From Parietichytrium sp. I65-24A (lineage: Eukaryota; Sar; Bigyra; Thraustochytrida; Thraustochytriidae), in assembly GCA_012862575.1 (NCBI GenBank), contig BLSF01000079.1, forward strand, positions 1-64,000: 64,000 nt of DNA. The letters run 5' to 3'. Positions 46,187-57,379 of this stretch are shown here, one piece after another. The stretch's first letter is position 1, and every line of letters starts with the position of its first letter. The notes beneath the pieces were generated by a model, which saw nothing but the letters and a program-made list of their open reading frames with translations, searched no databases and was not told the origin of the DNA. A program made the translations under genes and the position numbers.

Positions 46187-49045
46187 GGTGGTGGTGGTGA
46201 TGATGATGATGACGCAAGCTTACTCTCGCTCTCACTATATGGAAACAGATAAACAGATAAATACGCCCACACTTGCCTCGCTGCCGTATGAGGGGGATCG
46301 TGGATCTACCGTGGATCTCGTGGAGGGAGGATCCAAAATGTTCGCGCGAGATCCTCCACACCAACCAACCGACCAACCAATCACACACACACACACACAC
46401 ACACCAACACACACACACACACCTCTTCGCGCCGGGACTGTTCCGGGAACGTGCGCAGACGTACGCCCGAGTACGCGCACCGAAACGGCGGCAACTCTTT
46501 CGCTCGCAAACCAACCTTCCTCTCCTCTCCTCTCCTCTCCTTCCTTCTCTCTCTCTCTCTTTCTCTGGACGCCGGACGCCGAGGACCTGCCGGTTGACAA
46601 CTTTAATTCGCCGATTGGGTCCTCGCGGCGAATTCCCCTTCTTTCTCCTGCCCTCACAGAGACACACTGTGGCACAAGAAAACAGAGACTGACTGTGGGA
46701 ACTGAAGAATGAAAGAATGAATGAAACAGTGAAATGCGGCGGGAAAAGATGGAGTACTAGTGTTTATGGTATGAAGGCGGTGGCACTCCGGGGCTTGTGA
46801 GGGGGCCCGGGGAGGGAGAGGAGATGTGAGGGAGGGTGAGAAAGTGAGGGAGCCTTTTGTGAGGGAGAGCGCAGCCAACCCAGTCTCCGCGAACGCCTCG
46901 CCCGCACACAAGCAATGCAGAATGTAGCCAACTTTGCAACTTTTACCCGATACCCTCTCAACGGGATTGTGAGGGCGCCGCCGCAGGCCCTCACGCGGCC
47001 GCATTCTCTCGCATGTGAGGGCCGGAGCCATCGGCGCATCGACCCTTATGCGAGGACTATCCACAACCACTCGTCCTTTACGCCACGGCTAGCGACCACA
47101 AAGTTCACTTAGCCCCTCGCTCTACTGTTTCTACTACAAGCACTAGCCGCCTTTAGAGCGGGTCCTATTTCGACTTATCTGCTCTCGCTAGTAGCGAGCA
47201 GATTCGCAGTCGAATCAGTATCAGAACAATTTCTTCAATTGAAGTTGTCTCCTGCTGCGTTGCTCTCACTCACTCACGCACTCAAACTTTTCAAAAGAAA
47301 ATGGATAAACAGTGATAAACACATGAATTGATTTGGCGCCTTCTTCGCGCCAGGTCCGAAATGTTGGTAGGATTTGGTTCCTCTTCGCATTGCGATTCTT
47401 GCTTTGCTGCAGAGTTCAGAACGGGTTATGAGTGTTTCGTAGTTCACAGTGTTCACAGTGTCGAACTCATAATTGACGGTCAGAGTCACGGTCAGGAGAG
47501 CTGAATTCTGAGCTGATTTTATTTGTTGTCAATTGAAAGTTACAGTTGTTTTTAAAAGTTGACTGTGAAATAGAAAATAAATGGAACAAATTTCAGCGTG
47601 CGGTTCTCCGCACTGGCAGTGCCAGTGAGTACCGGTACTTCAAGTTGAGCACTTGGGCGAGAGAGATAATGGGAGATAGCGAGATGATGCGAGATGGGCC
47701 ATCACGATTTGCAAGCAAGGAAGCTGTGATGGAGGAGATAGAGAAGAGGTGATCCAACCTTTCTTTCTAAATTCTGAATTCTACAAAACTCATGTGTTTG
47801 AGTTCACTTTTGATTGCTTGAGCAAAAGCGGAGAGCGAAAGTAGAATGTAGAATGCAGAATGCAGAAAGTAGGTCACCAAACTTGTGATCCACAGTCAAT
47901 GGCACTGATGGCACCCAAATTGCTTGGAACGTCTCTCGAAATCTTCCGGGCTTTTTGCTTCTAGCACAACGGAGCTGAGAGAGGCGCTCTGATAGGACGG
48001 ATTAAGCCACGGTTAGCACTCCAGGACAAGTGCAATGCATTTCGCCTGCCTTTGGACCACACTCCAGGCACTCCTACACTCTGCTAATGTCTGTCATTAA
48101 GACTGTTCGGATAGAGCATTGATAAGATTGCTGGATGACGCTGGCTCAAGAGAATCTCATGGTATGGTGTAGACTGCATAGTAAAACTAATTCCGATCAT
48201 CTGGATAGGAAGTGGAACTGGGAATGAGTAGAGATCAAAGCGAATGATTTTCAGGAACTGGATGAAGAACGGTTTGTTCGCTGGCGAAGATGCTCAGAAC
48301 GTTCTGTGGGAAATGTTCTAAATTTCAGAGCTGCTGCAAAAACCTCTCGATACACGCTCTGACAGGATTTCGGCATGGCACTTGTCGAAACAAAGCCAAT
48401 CCGCCGACTCGTCGACCTCATTCCAGTCCTACAGTGCTGAAGCACGAGTGCCTTACCTGCTGAACCCGCTCGATTGTTCTTCCTTCGGTTGATGGACTAC
48501 TCTTTTTCCTATCTACACCCACCACCCTTCACGTCTCACCTACCCAATAGCAACAGCTACGTGCTGCAATACGCTAACCATATATAACCTCACCCTAATA
48601 CAGGCTCCCGCTCGATTGAGCCTACCTCCCACCCTGAGGAGGAGGTGCCTCCGTTTCCGTTGCCTTTGCTCCCCTCAGCAGTCGTGCAAAAGCACATTTC
48701 ATACACACTCAAAGCATTACCCGACTAAGGGTCCATGTAAAGAAAAGCCCCGGACTTTGCCGCTGAGCACTCCCAGGACAATTGAGCAATTGAGCGCATG
48801 ACCAGCTACGAAGTCGTAGGAAGAGACTAGGTGCGGGAGACACAGAGAGCGCAGCGAAACATAGTGAGACAGAGGAGCATGTTGCATTTGGTCTGTTCAT
48901 CTCGCAAGTCGGCAAAGTACATACTCGGGAAACTGTACGCGGTACGTGGTGCGCGATACGCGAGGAGTAAGCGGAAAGCAAGCAAGCAAGCAAGTAAGCA
49001 AGCAGGTAGAGGAGCAGGAGCAGGAGCAGGAAGAGAGAGAGAGAG
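46187..49045. other. Divergent region between carrier and SERINC genes
   Basis: This 2.9-kb region has a CA microsatellite (46382-46422), CT-rich stretches (46520-46565), then AT-rich and mixed DNA. A run of AAGC tetramers (about 48978-49004) lies just before the SERINC start. Short frames here look random. Nothing else recognised. Confidence 0.55.
46382..46422. repeat. (CA)n microsatellite
   Basis: Two adjoining CA runs split by one CAA, about 200 bp upstream of the carrier gene. Confidence 0.92.
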
Positions 49046-50431
49046 ATGGGCGCCATCGTATCGTCGGCGTTCGGGGCGGCCTCGCTGGCGTGCCAGAGCG
49101 CACTTTGCTGCTGCAATGTGGCCACGTGCATGATGAGCGCGGGCACAGGCATGGGCGGCGTGTCCCCAAGAGCGGCCAAGATTTACTACATCTTGGTGCT
49201 CGGCATCGCCACGTTGCTGGCGATCATTCTGAGGTTCAATGGGGACGAGCTGAACATTAACCTTGGCGCGTGGGAGGTGCACTGCTCGGATCACAAGGAT
49301 CTGAATGATATCTCGCCGTCGCTGTACGGATACAGTGCGCTAGGGGATGCTCATTACGTGTACTGCAAGGGAGATGCTGCAGTGTTTAGAATTTCGTTCG
49401 TGCTGGCCGTCTTCTTCTTGTTTATGACCATTAGTTCGTTCACTGGCAAAGGGTTTCATCGCGGCTGGTGGGGTTTCAAGCTCATTGGACTCTTTGTAGG
49501 GCTCTTGGCAAGCTTCTTCATGTCCAACGCATGGTTTGACAACTCCGGCTACGCATGGCTCGCGCGTGTGGTGTCGATGGTGTTTCTCTGCCTGCAGATT
49601 CTCATCCTCATCGACTTTGCTTACCAGTGGAACGACTCCTGGGTTGCAAAGGCGTTTCCTGCTGACGATGACCAGGACAACACCTGGCTCATCGCCATCC
49701 TCAGCTCAGCCTCTCTGCTCTACTTGGTCACCCTCGTTGGAATCCCGCTTTTGTTCAGCTTTTATGGGGAGTGCGGCCTTGGGGTTGGCTTCTCTTCCGT
49801 CACTCTCGTCGGGGTCGTTGTGCTCACGGCACTTACTCTCTTCAGAGACAAAATTGTCGGCTCCGAACACGAGGGCGCCATTCTCCCCGCTGCGGTAGTG
49901 AGCGCCTATGCAACCTTTCTTTGTTGGAGCGCGCTTCAGAGTAACCCAGACTCCCAGTGCAAGCCGGAAACTTCCGATGTGCATAGCAACATCGAGATGG
50001 CCATTGGCATCTTGGTAGCAGTTGTGTCGCTGTGCTGGACAAGCCTGTCCGTGACCGATGGCCTCCAGAGCTTGGTGTCCGGCAGCGAGGAGTCCGACGC
50101 ACTCATCAACGCTTCAACCCCTCTTTACACTGTTGAGGCTGCTGACGGAACCGCCGTCCGCGCCGAGCGAGACACTTTTGAGACATCTGGGGATGATGAG
50201 CCTGAGGAGCGAAATCTCTGGATCTTCCACCTGATCATGCTCACAGCTTCCATGTACATGGCCATGTTGGTGACCGACTGGGGCTCGGACGAGAACGCCC
50301 ATGGTAACGAGAACGGACAGGTTGGGCTAGCTTCTGCTTGGGTCAAGATCGTGTCTCAGTGGCTTACCATTCTCCTGTACATCTGGACCTTGGTCGCGCC
50401 TCGTGTGCTTGGCGACTACCGCGACTTTTAA
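49046..50431 (+). CDS. SERINC (TDE1-family) membrane protein
   Basis: This 461-residue polytopic protein matches the SERINC/TMS1 family throughout, with the usual length and about ten hydrophobic segments. The N-terminus MGAIVSSAFGAASLACQSAL with a following Cys-rich stretch (CCCN) is typical. Other landmarks are GDAAVFRISFVLAVFFLFM near residue 113, RGWWGFKLIGLF near 138, ARVVSMVFLCLQILILIDFA near 173, and a C-terminal part with NLWIFHLIMLTASMYMAMLV and a final TM before RVLGDYRDF. SERINCs are membrane proteins of the endomembrane system and plasma membrane; lipid scrambling has been shown for animal members, and serine incorporation was an older proposal. The ATG follows a GA tract and has G at -3. 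Confidence 0.95.
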   Translation: MGAIVSSAFGAASLACQSALCCCNVATCMMSAGTGMGGVSPRAAKIYYILVLGIATLLAIILRFNGDELNINLGAWEVHCSDHKDLNDISPSLYGYSALGDAHYVYCKGDAAVFRISFVLAVFFLFMTISSFTGKGFHRGWWGFKLIGLFVGLLASFFMSNAWFDNSGYAWLARVVSMVFLCLQILILIDFAYQWNDSWVAKAFPADDDQDNTWLIAILSSASLLYLVTLVGIPLLFSFYGECGLGVGFSSVTLVGVVVLTALTLFRDKIVGSEHEGAILPAAVVSAYATFLCWSALQSNPDSQCKPETSDVHSNIEMAIGILVAVVSLCWTSLSVTDGLQSLVSGSEESDALINASTPLYTVEAADGTAVRAERDTFETSGDDEPEERNLWIFHLIMLTASMYMAMLVTDWGSDENAHGNENGQVGLASAWVKIVSQWLTILLYIWTLVAPRVLGDYRDF

Positions 50432-51665
50432 AATGGTCCACCAAGACCATCTTCGAAGAGATCGAGACCCTCTACATTCATCGCCGACTTGTAAATTTTA
50501 CTCTTTTTCCTAGTAACGAAAAAATCAAATTCTGATGATATCTTAGACCAGGCATCAAAACTGTCAGCAGCCTTCCATCATTCGCATTTGCCTCAAGATC
50601 CACCAAAGCTCACAGGAAGGGAAGGAAAGGAAACCGCCGAATCTCCGAATGGAGGCGCCACATGAATCGGTCGTTGTCAGCAAGACGTCCGCACCACTTC
50701 ATTTATAAATGCTCCCACCGCAGAGTGCCCAATCTCTCTAACCTTTTAAGCTATCTACCTCTAAGAAGAGCCCCACTCATCGATTGCTCCGCAGCAAAAG
50801 TATGAGGAAAGCAAAGCAACATCAGCTCGAACACTCTTGGCGTCTCGAGCATCCATGCATATCCATGCACAATAAAGAACTTTACACGTAAATTCACACT
50901 TTCCAGAGTCCTTTTTCTAATTCGTGTTCGTTCTCGCTCTCATGATTCGAACTAAAAAACGCCCCTCTACAAATCGAAAGAGAATGAATCAAAAAAATAA
51001 ATCAAAACTGCGAACTGCGCGAAACGTTAGCTCAATTAATATCACAGTCACTTATCGAAAACCATAACGACCCTCTACCATGAGGCTTTAGCCTACCTCA
51101 AGAACACCAGTGAACAACTCTTATTCCTCCCCCGACTACCTATTCCGGTAGATAAACAATAACATTCTGGCTTAGCTGGATCACCTTACTGGATACTTAT
51201 GGTATATAATAGTGAACGCCGGTGAAGTGCGGTTAGGGAACCTGGTAAGAGTGAGGTCTGTATGAACGAGTTGGAAGCAGACTCGAAACTTGGAGTTGGT
51301 GAGAAACAGCAAAGGAAGCAAGCAAGCAAGGAAGGAAGGCGTTCAGCTGTCTGCGGCGAATTGGGCGATACATACTTTCCGCGCGCACCCTTATAGTCTC
51401 CCCTTATTGCGTTCTTATTCGTGTCCGCGCGTGTGCGTGTGTCCGCGCGCGCCATCTGGGGGTGTGGGCGACGGCGAACGATTGGGGAGAGTGCTAGAGT
51501 TTTAGGTAGACGTGTATTAGTCAGGCAGCGGATCTCGGTGCTCTTTGGGGCAACCAACACTTGTTGATCGGTCGATCTTTTCACAGACTTTGGAGTTCAT
51601 TTGCGGTCGCAGGGCATTGGGCTGATAAAGGAATTGGACGTGAGTTAGGGAGTGAGCGGGACAAG
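50432..51665. other. Intergenic region between SERINC and G-box genes
   Basis: AATAAA at 50871-50876, AT-rich DNA to 51060, then a mixed region with no recognised gene. The G-box frame is open upstream to 51561, but only through non-ATG codons. Confidence 0.6.
50871..50876 (+). promoter_or_regulatory. Possible polyadenylation signal of the SERINC gene
   Basis: AATAAA 440 nt past the stop at 50431. It would give a rather long 3' UTR, so this is tentative. Confidence 0.3.
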
Positions 51666-54209
51666 ATGGGCGCCGATGCAAATGGAGAGCCTGTGCAGGT
51701 GGTGTCCTTGACGGATGGCGCCACGATTTCCGTGTACAAGAGCGGATTGAAAGTCCAACGTGCGAAGGATGGGACCGTGGTGGAGATGCACCCGAACGGC
51801 ACGAAGAAGACTTATTTGCCAACGGGTGTGACCATCGAATCGCGGCCGGACGGAAGCAGAACGCAGGTGAATGTCGATTCCACAGTGATTGATGTGTATC
51901 CAGACGGTACTACTGAGCAGCGCAATCCGGACGGCACCACGCTCAGTGTCTACAAGGACGGATCCCGCGTTCAGAAATCTCCAAACGGAATCATTATTCG
52001 CACGTTTCCTGATAACAGCAGGCTGCAAACATTTCCTGACGGTACTCAAATTCGCATGGATGTGAAAGGCGATAGATATCAGAAAAATCCAGACGGAACC
52101 ACCATCTGGTGCAAGTCTGACGGGACCGTCGAAAAGGTCTACAATGACACCTTTGACTGGTCCGCGACTGGATCTGGCAAGTCGCACACGTCCTCGGCAA
52201 GTACGCCACCAGGCACACCCAACAGCAGCGAGGAGTCGAAAGAGCAAGCCAGTTATGCAGAAGACTCCAGCGTACCCGCGACCAACGCTCCCGCTTCCAA
52301 CACCAAAGGCAGCAAGTTTGGTCTGGGCGGAGCGCTCCGGTTAATCAAGAAACAGGCGAGCTCCACAAACCTCGTCGGCGGCTCAAGCCACAAACACGAT
52401 TCCGATAATCGTGCGATGGAGAGCAAGATCTCCTTGCTCGAGTCCGAAAACCAACGCTTAAAGGCGAAGATTCGTGAAGTAGAAACCAAGGCTGCTGATG
52501 ATGCACAAAAACAGATGAAGAAATCGCAAGATGAGACCGCAAAGCTCTTGGAAGAGCTAGCTACAACTTCCGAAGAAGCTAAAAAAGCTGTTGACCTCGA
52601 GCGAGCATTGATCAAGAGCTCAGAAGCTCTTGAGTCTGAGAAGAAGTCCGCCGCGTCTCAGCTGGAGACCCTGCAGTCAAAGATCGCAGACACAGAATCT
52701 CAACTTGCCAAGTCCAACCAATCGATCAAGGCCCAGGAAGAAAATCATCGAAACCGGCTCAAGGAGGAGACCGAGTCTCTTCGGGCGCAGATTAGCGCCT
52801 TGGAAGATGCGAATCGCAAGGTTGCTGCGGAGCTTGGCAAGGGCGGAAATCAGAACAGCGCGGAACTTGCAGAGCTCAAAGCGAAGCTTGCTTCAACGGA
52901 GACGCAGCTTAGAGAGGCGACATCCACAACTAAAGACGTTCAGTCCCGTTTAAACGAGGCTCAATCCGAGAGAGACCATTTCAGAGAAAAGTACCAGACT
53001 CTTCAAAATCAATTTTCCGACTCGAAAGGCTCCTCTCTATCACTCGCGCGAGACATTGAGGCCCTGCAAAGTCAAGTAGAAGATCTCATCTTCAAGGGCG
53101 GGTCTTGCGCAGAACAACTCATCGCCCTACGGAAGGAGCGCGACGATGCTCTGAATGAGCGTGAGGAATCTTACACCAAGCTCACCTCTCTTACTGAAAA
53201 GATGGTTGAGACGGTGGCGACCTTGACCGAGCGCGAAACGGAGCTCGCGGCGGCATATGACCAGATTAGCAAGCTCAGACAGGACGCAAACATCTCCAAG
53301 GACCCTTCTGCCGTTAGCTCTGCTCTTACTGCAGAACGCGAGCGAAGCAAAAAGCTGGAGGAACAATTGAAGAAGGCTCTTGGTCATGCCGAGAAGGTTT
53401 CTTCTTTGCTCAGCTCGGAGAAGCTCGCACCTCAAAAGGCGGCCTCTGCGGGGGCCTCGGCCACGGACAAGGCTGCTCTGAAACAGGTGCAAACCCAAGC
53501 CGACGCTCTGAAGCGGCAACTCAACTACTCCGAGAGCACCACACGTGATCTTCAGACGAAGCTTGACAACGCCACAAAGGAGAAGAACTCCCTTCAACAC
53601 GACGTGGATACTCTACGCGCAGAACAAAACGTGCGCTCCAGTGTGGCGGGCAGAGACGTGAAGGCGGAGGAGTTGCAAAAACAGATTGCAGAGCTGCAAG
53701 CAAAGCTCTCTGCAACGAACCGCGAATTGGAGCAGTCCAAACAGCAATGCGCTGCTCTTGAGAAGCTGCAGATGATTACTTCCGATCCAGCTGTGCTTGC
53801 TCCAGCCAGCCCCATGCCCAAAACGGTTTCGCCCGGCTTGAATTCTCTTAGCGACGACCCGCCTACCTCTTCACCGCCTCGACCTCCTGCGGGGTTTTTG
53901 GCCCAGATCCAAGGAGGGGTCAAACTGAAAGCGGACAAAACGCCGACAGCTGTGTCGCCCTCTGCACCCCGGGGTGCTACTTCTCCGGCGAGCGGGGGAG
54001 GCAAGTTGGATCCAAGCAAGTTTCGGCCAATGGGCTCTCCAAATAGCGCATCACTTTCCGAGCTGTGTCAACTCAAGGCAAAGCAAAGAGCCAATCAGTC
54101 TCAAAGGATTGACGATCTTTTGACGCAGCAGAAGAAGTCTGCGCCAAATCAGCCATCCAGTGGAGCGTCGTCCGAGCTAGCTAAGGCACTCGCTGCACGA
54201 CGCAAGTGA
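51666..54209 (+). CDS. G-box (TCP10/CPAP C-type) protein with long coiled coil
   Basis: The open frame begins at a TTG at 51561. The first ATG is at 51666 (context acaagATGggc), giving 847 residues. Residues about 8-165 are a series of short beta repeats with PDG/PNG turns (PDGTTEQRNPDGTTLSVYKD, FPDGTQIRMD, NPDGTTIWCKSDG), the pattern of the TCP10_C or G-box domain found at the C-terminus of CPAP/SAS-4, where it binds STIL at the centriole. A Ser/Thr/Pro linker follows, then a long coiled coil (about 235-700), and a Pro/Ser-rich tail. The domain order is thus the reverse of CPAP. A role in basal bodies is possible in a zoosporic protist but is only an inference. Confidence 0.82.
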   Translation: MGADANGEPVQVVSLTDGATISVYKSGLKVQRAKDGTVVEMHPNGTKKTYLPTGVTIESRPDGSRTQVNVDSTVIDVYPDGTTEQRNPDGTTLSVYKDGSRVQKSPNGIIIRTFPDNSRLQTFPDGTQIRMDVKGDRYQKNPDGTTIWCKSDGTVEKVYNDTFDWSATGSGKSHTSSASTPPGTPNSSEESKEQASYAEDSSVPATNAPASNTKGSKFGLGGALRLIKKQASSTNLVGGSSHKHDSDNRAMESKISLLESENQRLKAKIREVETKAADDAQKQMKKSQDETAKLLEELATTSEEAKKAVDLERALIKSSEALESEKKSAASQLETLQSKIADTESQLAKSNQSIKAQEENHRNRLKEETESLRAQISALEDANRKVAAELGKGGNQNSAELAELKAKLASTETQLREATSTTKDVQSRLNEAQSERDHFREKYQTLQNQFSDSKGSSLSLARDIEALQSQVEDLIFKGGSCAEQLIALRKERDDALNEREESYTKLTSLTEKMVETVATLTERETELAAAYDQISKLRQDANISKDPSAVSSALTAERERSKKLEEQLKKALGHAEKVSSLLSSEKLAPQKAASAGASATDKAALKQVQTQADALKRQLNYSESTTRDLQTKLDNATKEKNSLQHDVDTLRAEQNVRSSVAGRDVKAEELQKQIAELQAKLSATNRELEQSKQQCAALEKLQMITSDPAVLAPASPMPKTVSPGLNSLSDDPPTSSPPRPPAGFLAQIQGGVKLKADKTPTAVSPSAPRGATSPASGGGKLDPSKFRPMGSPNSASLSELCQLKAKQRANQSQRIDDLLTQQKKSAPNQPSSGASSELAKALAARRK

Positions 54210-54499
54210 GGCACCGGTACATATATTTTGACTATGCAATTTCGATTTGAACATATTTAGTAGTGGAATCATCCAGTGTGAACAACTTTTTTCATTGCTC
54301 CGTCATGGAGGGCGACCCTTCTTCTCCCATCCCTTTCTACGTCCTCCTTCTCGTCTTGTATGTTTTGGATGCTTCGTTCCAGAAATCTACAGTTGTCGTC
54401 GACTGCAAAGAGGAAAGTGCGCTGCAATAAACAATTCTCTGACATTTCAGAATTACATGACGGAAAATAAAATTTGCTCGAACTGGAACACAAAATACA

Positions 54500-57379
54500 C
54501 TACTTCAAATCCCGAATAGAAAACTCCTGCAATTGCATGTCCCGCAGACACAGCTCAAGGGGGAGGGTGTTTGACAATGTCGAATGCACAAGCGCTTCGT
54601 CGTCATCGGGCAGCTCCCCATTGAGGGAGACCAAGACGTGCCCAAGCGCTATCTTGTTGGTAGACTTGGCGGGACCCGGAAATGCGGAGAATGCCTTGAA
54701 TGCACAGTTCGCTTCCGTAGATCGATAAAAGATGATGCCGAGGGGCCCCTCTTGAAAGGTGGCTGTACATTTTACTTCACTTGAGCCTTTGGACGAGAAG
54801 GACACCTGAATGGGGCGAGGCATATTTTTCAAATTGCCGATCGTGGAGGAAAATGACCCTGGCTCAACCTTTTGGCCATTGATTTCAAATACAATATCGC
54901 CTTTTTCCAGAATGTCGCCACATTGAAGTTCTCCAGGCCCTTTTCGAGATACGAAACCTGTAACGACCACCTGTTTCCCTGGGAAACAAGTGACGCGGAG
55001 ATCAGATGGCGACTCTTCCGCGAAACTAACCTTGTACTCCGGATCATTACAAAAGCGCAACCTCAGTGGCCGCTCGCGGCAAGACTTTAGCAATTCGTGC
55101 ACCTCATTAAATGACTTTCCCTTCATGCTCTTTCCGTTGACACCTATGAGTGCCATACCTTCCTTAACCAGACCACTTGCTTCAGCCGGCCCCATGGAGC
55201 CATCGTCTTTGCGACGAAAACCCTTAACAAGAGCCATAAACGAGTCTTTCTCGGCGTCATCGAGCTTGTTCACATTTCTTGACAGAATGACAAGATACAG
55301 CCTCATTTCCTTGAACTCGATGTCGACCACTGGCTGAGGTTCCTTGGACTCTTTGGAGACGGTGCTCTGTGAAGGAGATGGGACACTCCTCTGCGAATCT
55401 GGCGGTAGCATAAAAGTGAGGTGCAATGGACGTCCAGCGCGACGCACTTTATCCATGACTCTGTCCAGTGGGAGCGCAGTAATTTGCTGCCCGTTGAACG
55501 CGACAAGGACGTCGCCAGGCCGAATATCTCCGCCGCGCTCAGCCGGGAGAATTTGGTTGGATTGACTTCGCCGAAAGCCTTTCACAATGACATACTCACG
55601 CTGTTGCTCGAGCACCAGGCCGAGCGAGCCTTGCTCTTCGAACGTCACTGAATAGACGTCTTTCCTATTCTTGGCAAGTTTTTCGAGCCGCGCCTGTGCA
55701 ACAAACTCCTCCACTACGGACGCCTCAGGCAACTGAGCGACATTAACGTCCAAAAACGAGGAGACCACAGGCCAACTATTTGAAATGAAAGTGTTCAGTG
55801 TCCCGCTCAGGGACCCCACATGCTCGATCATGGTCTCTTGCATGAGAGAGACAATGTAAAGTCGCATACTGTCTGAAAACAGATCGGAGATGGTATTATA
55901 GAGCCAGCTGAGGCCAGACTCACGCACAGACACGTCGATATCCTCCACTTCCACCTCGCCATTTGCCAACAAAAGTTGCGGCTTCCATTGCGGCTCACCT
56001 TCCACGATCTTTTGCACTGCGCTGACGGTTGGTCCCCCCTCCTCCTCTGTCTCCGGTTTTGGTAGATCAGATTCGCCATCCTTCTCGGCGGGGGCCAGCT
56101 TTGGGGGAAGCGGCGGGGGTGTCTCGCCGTCGGGATTTTCGATTTGCCCTTCGAGCGACTCGCCCCAATACAGGGGCGCCTTGACGAGATGCAACCCCAT
56201 TCGAACCGAGGCGTTCGAAAGCAATGCATCCGCGCTTCCGGAGCCTGAAAAGTGCGGAAAGTAATTTTGCTTAAACTTCCAGCGAATGCTTTGTAGCTTG
56301 GCTTCGACTTTGGTCACCTCGATTAGAAAGAACGGGGCTCCTTTAGAGATTTCCTCGAAGCCGTTCAGGGTTACGTTTACGTTTTCTTTCTTCACCTTGA
56401 ACCCGCTCATGTCTAGATTCTCGATTCGATACAAAAGGCCCTCTTTGTCGCCTTCGATTGGAGGAATAGGCACATTAGGCAAATAGGAAATGAGGAACTC
56501 GAGAACCATGTCTTTTACTTTGTCGATCATTTCGTTGCGGCTCTCGACATCGTTCACCATCTTCTCTCCCCAGTTCATCATCTCCTCCGCGTTCATGAAG
56601 GAGCTCTGCATCATCAGCAGCCCCTTTTTCTCACTTTCAGCCAGCAGTTCGAGACCTTTTTCCAGGATGTCGTGGCCGGACTTTTCTTCGCGAAATCCTT
56701 TCAGTTTGAGAGCAAGTTCCACGGCTTTCTCCTTCATCAGCGGGACCAGAAGCGTTCCAGCCTTTTCTTTAAGCAAACTTTGTAGCTTTTCGTCTTCCCC
56801 GCCGGTGCCTAGGATCCGTTCCCCCTTCACTTTGACAACGCCCCCGCTCCTCTCCTGCACCGCAGCAAGCAGATCTCGGACACTCATGTCCTCTGCGCCA
56901 GCGCCTTTGCTCTTCAGGATTTCTAGTAGCGCAGGCAAAGCCTCTTGGACTCTGCCTTCCACCGAGGCGCTGTTCTCAAGCGCTAACTTGGCATTCTCCA
57001 CGAGTCTTTGCGCACCAGGGTGCTCAGCTAAATCGCCCATCAACGCGGAGGTTTCCGCAAACAGCTCTTTCGCTCTCTCCTGCAATTCGGCGTCCGATAA
57101 TACATCATCCGCTCCATCCACCTTGCTCACCAGCTCTCTCAGCGCCGCGAGACGCTCCATCTTGGACGTCACCGTGCCGTCTTTTTCGGAACCTTCACTC
57201 GCGCCTTCATCGCTCTGACTATTCTCCTTGGCCAGGGACCGCCTGTCTTCCTCGGGGCTCTCATCTTCCCCAGCTTGAGGCTCTGCTGGTGCGCTCTTCG
57301 CTGCACATTCCTCCACGCCTTTCGTTTCGCTATCTCCTGTCGCGACATTGCCTTCAGAGCCATTTCCAGCTTCCGCCAT
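54500..57379 (-). CDS. Multi-PDZ scaffold protein with helical and possible lipid-binding N-terminal half
   Basis: This 959-residue protein carries at least three and probably four PDZ-type domains in its C-terminal half. They start near residues 603 (VTFEEQGSLGLVLEQQREYV), 705 (VDIEFKEMRLYLVI), 800 (YKVSFAEESPSDLRV) and 880 (CTATFQEGPLGIIF). Each has an alpha/beta pattern with a GD(I/V)L-type or equivalent core. PDZ domains bind C-terminal peptides and organise signalling complexes. The first 80 residues are acidic and disordered. Residues about 80-290 are helical. Residues about 290-590 contain amphipathic beta and Trp-rich segments that could be a tubular lipid-binding fold, a weak guess. 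No signal peptide or TM segment is visible. The start is the first ATG. The gene converges on the G-box gene, 290 bp apart. Confidence 0.8.
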   Translation of the reverse strand: MAEAGNGSEGNVATGDSETKGVEECAAKSAPAEPQAGEDESPEEDRRSLAKENSQSDEGASEGSEKDGTVTSKMERLAALRELVSKVDGADDVLSDAELQERAKELFAETSALMGDLAEHPGAQRLVENAKLALENSASVEGRVQEALPALLEILKSKGAGAEDMSVRDLLAAVQERSGGVVKVKGERILGTGGEDEKLQSLLKEKAGTLLVPLMKEKAVELALKLKGFREEKSGHDILEKGLELLAESEKKGLLMMQSSFMNAEEMMNWGEKMVNDVESRNEMIDKVKDMVLEFLISYLPNVPIPPIEGDKEGLLYRIENLDMSGFKVKKENVNVTLNGFEEISKGAPFFLIEVTKVEAKLQSIRWKFKQNYFPHFSGSGSADALLSNASVRMGLHLVKAPLYWGESLEGQIENPDGETPPPLPPKLAPAEKDGESDLPKPETEEEGGPTVSAVQKIVEGEPQWKPQLLLANGEVEVEDIDVSVRESGLSWLYNTISDLFSDSMRLYIVSLMQETMIEHVGSLSGTLNTFISNSWPVVSSFLDVNVAQLPEASVVEEFVAQARLEKLAKNRKDVYSVTFEEQGSLGLVLEQQREYVIVKGFRRSQSNQILPAERGGDIRPGDVLVAFNGQQITALPLDRVMDKVRRAGRPLHLTFMLPPDSQRSVPSPSQSTVSKESKEPQPVVDIEFKEMRLYLVILSRNVNKLDDAEKDSFMALVKGFRRKDDGSMGPAEASGLVKEGMALIGVNGKSMKGKSFNEVHELLKSCRERPLRLRFCNDPEYKVSFAEESPSDLRVTCFPGKQVVVTGFVSRKGPGELQCGDILEKGDIVFEINGQKVEPGSFSSTIGNLKNMPRPIQVSFSSKGSSEVKCTATFQEGPLGIIFYRSTEANCAFKAFSAFPGPAKSTNKIALGHVLVSLNGELPDDDEALVHSTLSNTLPLELCLRDMQLQEFSIRDLK

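Noticed and set aside
47546-47752. 68-codon plus-strand frame in the carrier-SERINC gap
   Set aside because: No early ATG, charged random-looking composition, no motif.
51561-51665. Upstream extension of the G-box protein
   Set aside because: Starts at TTG with no ATG before 51666, and the extra residues show no relation to the domain.
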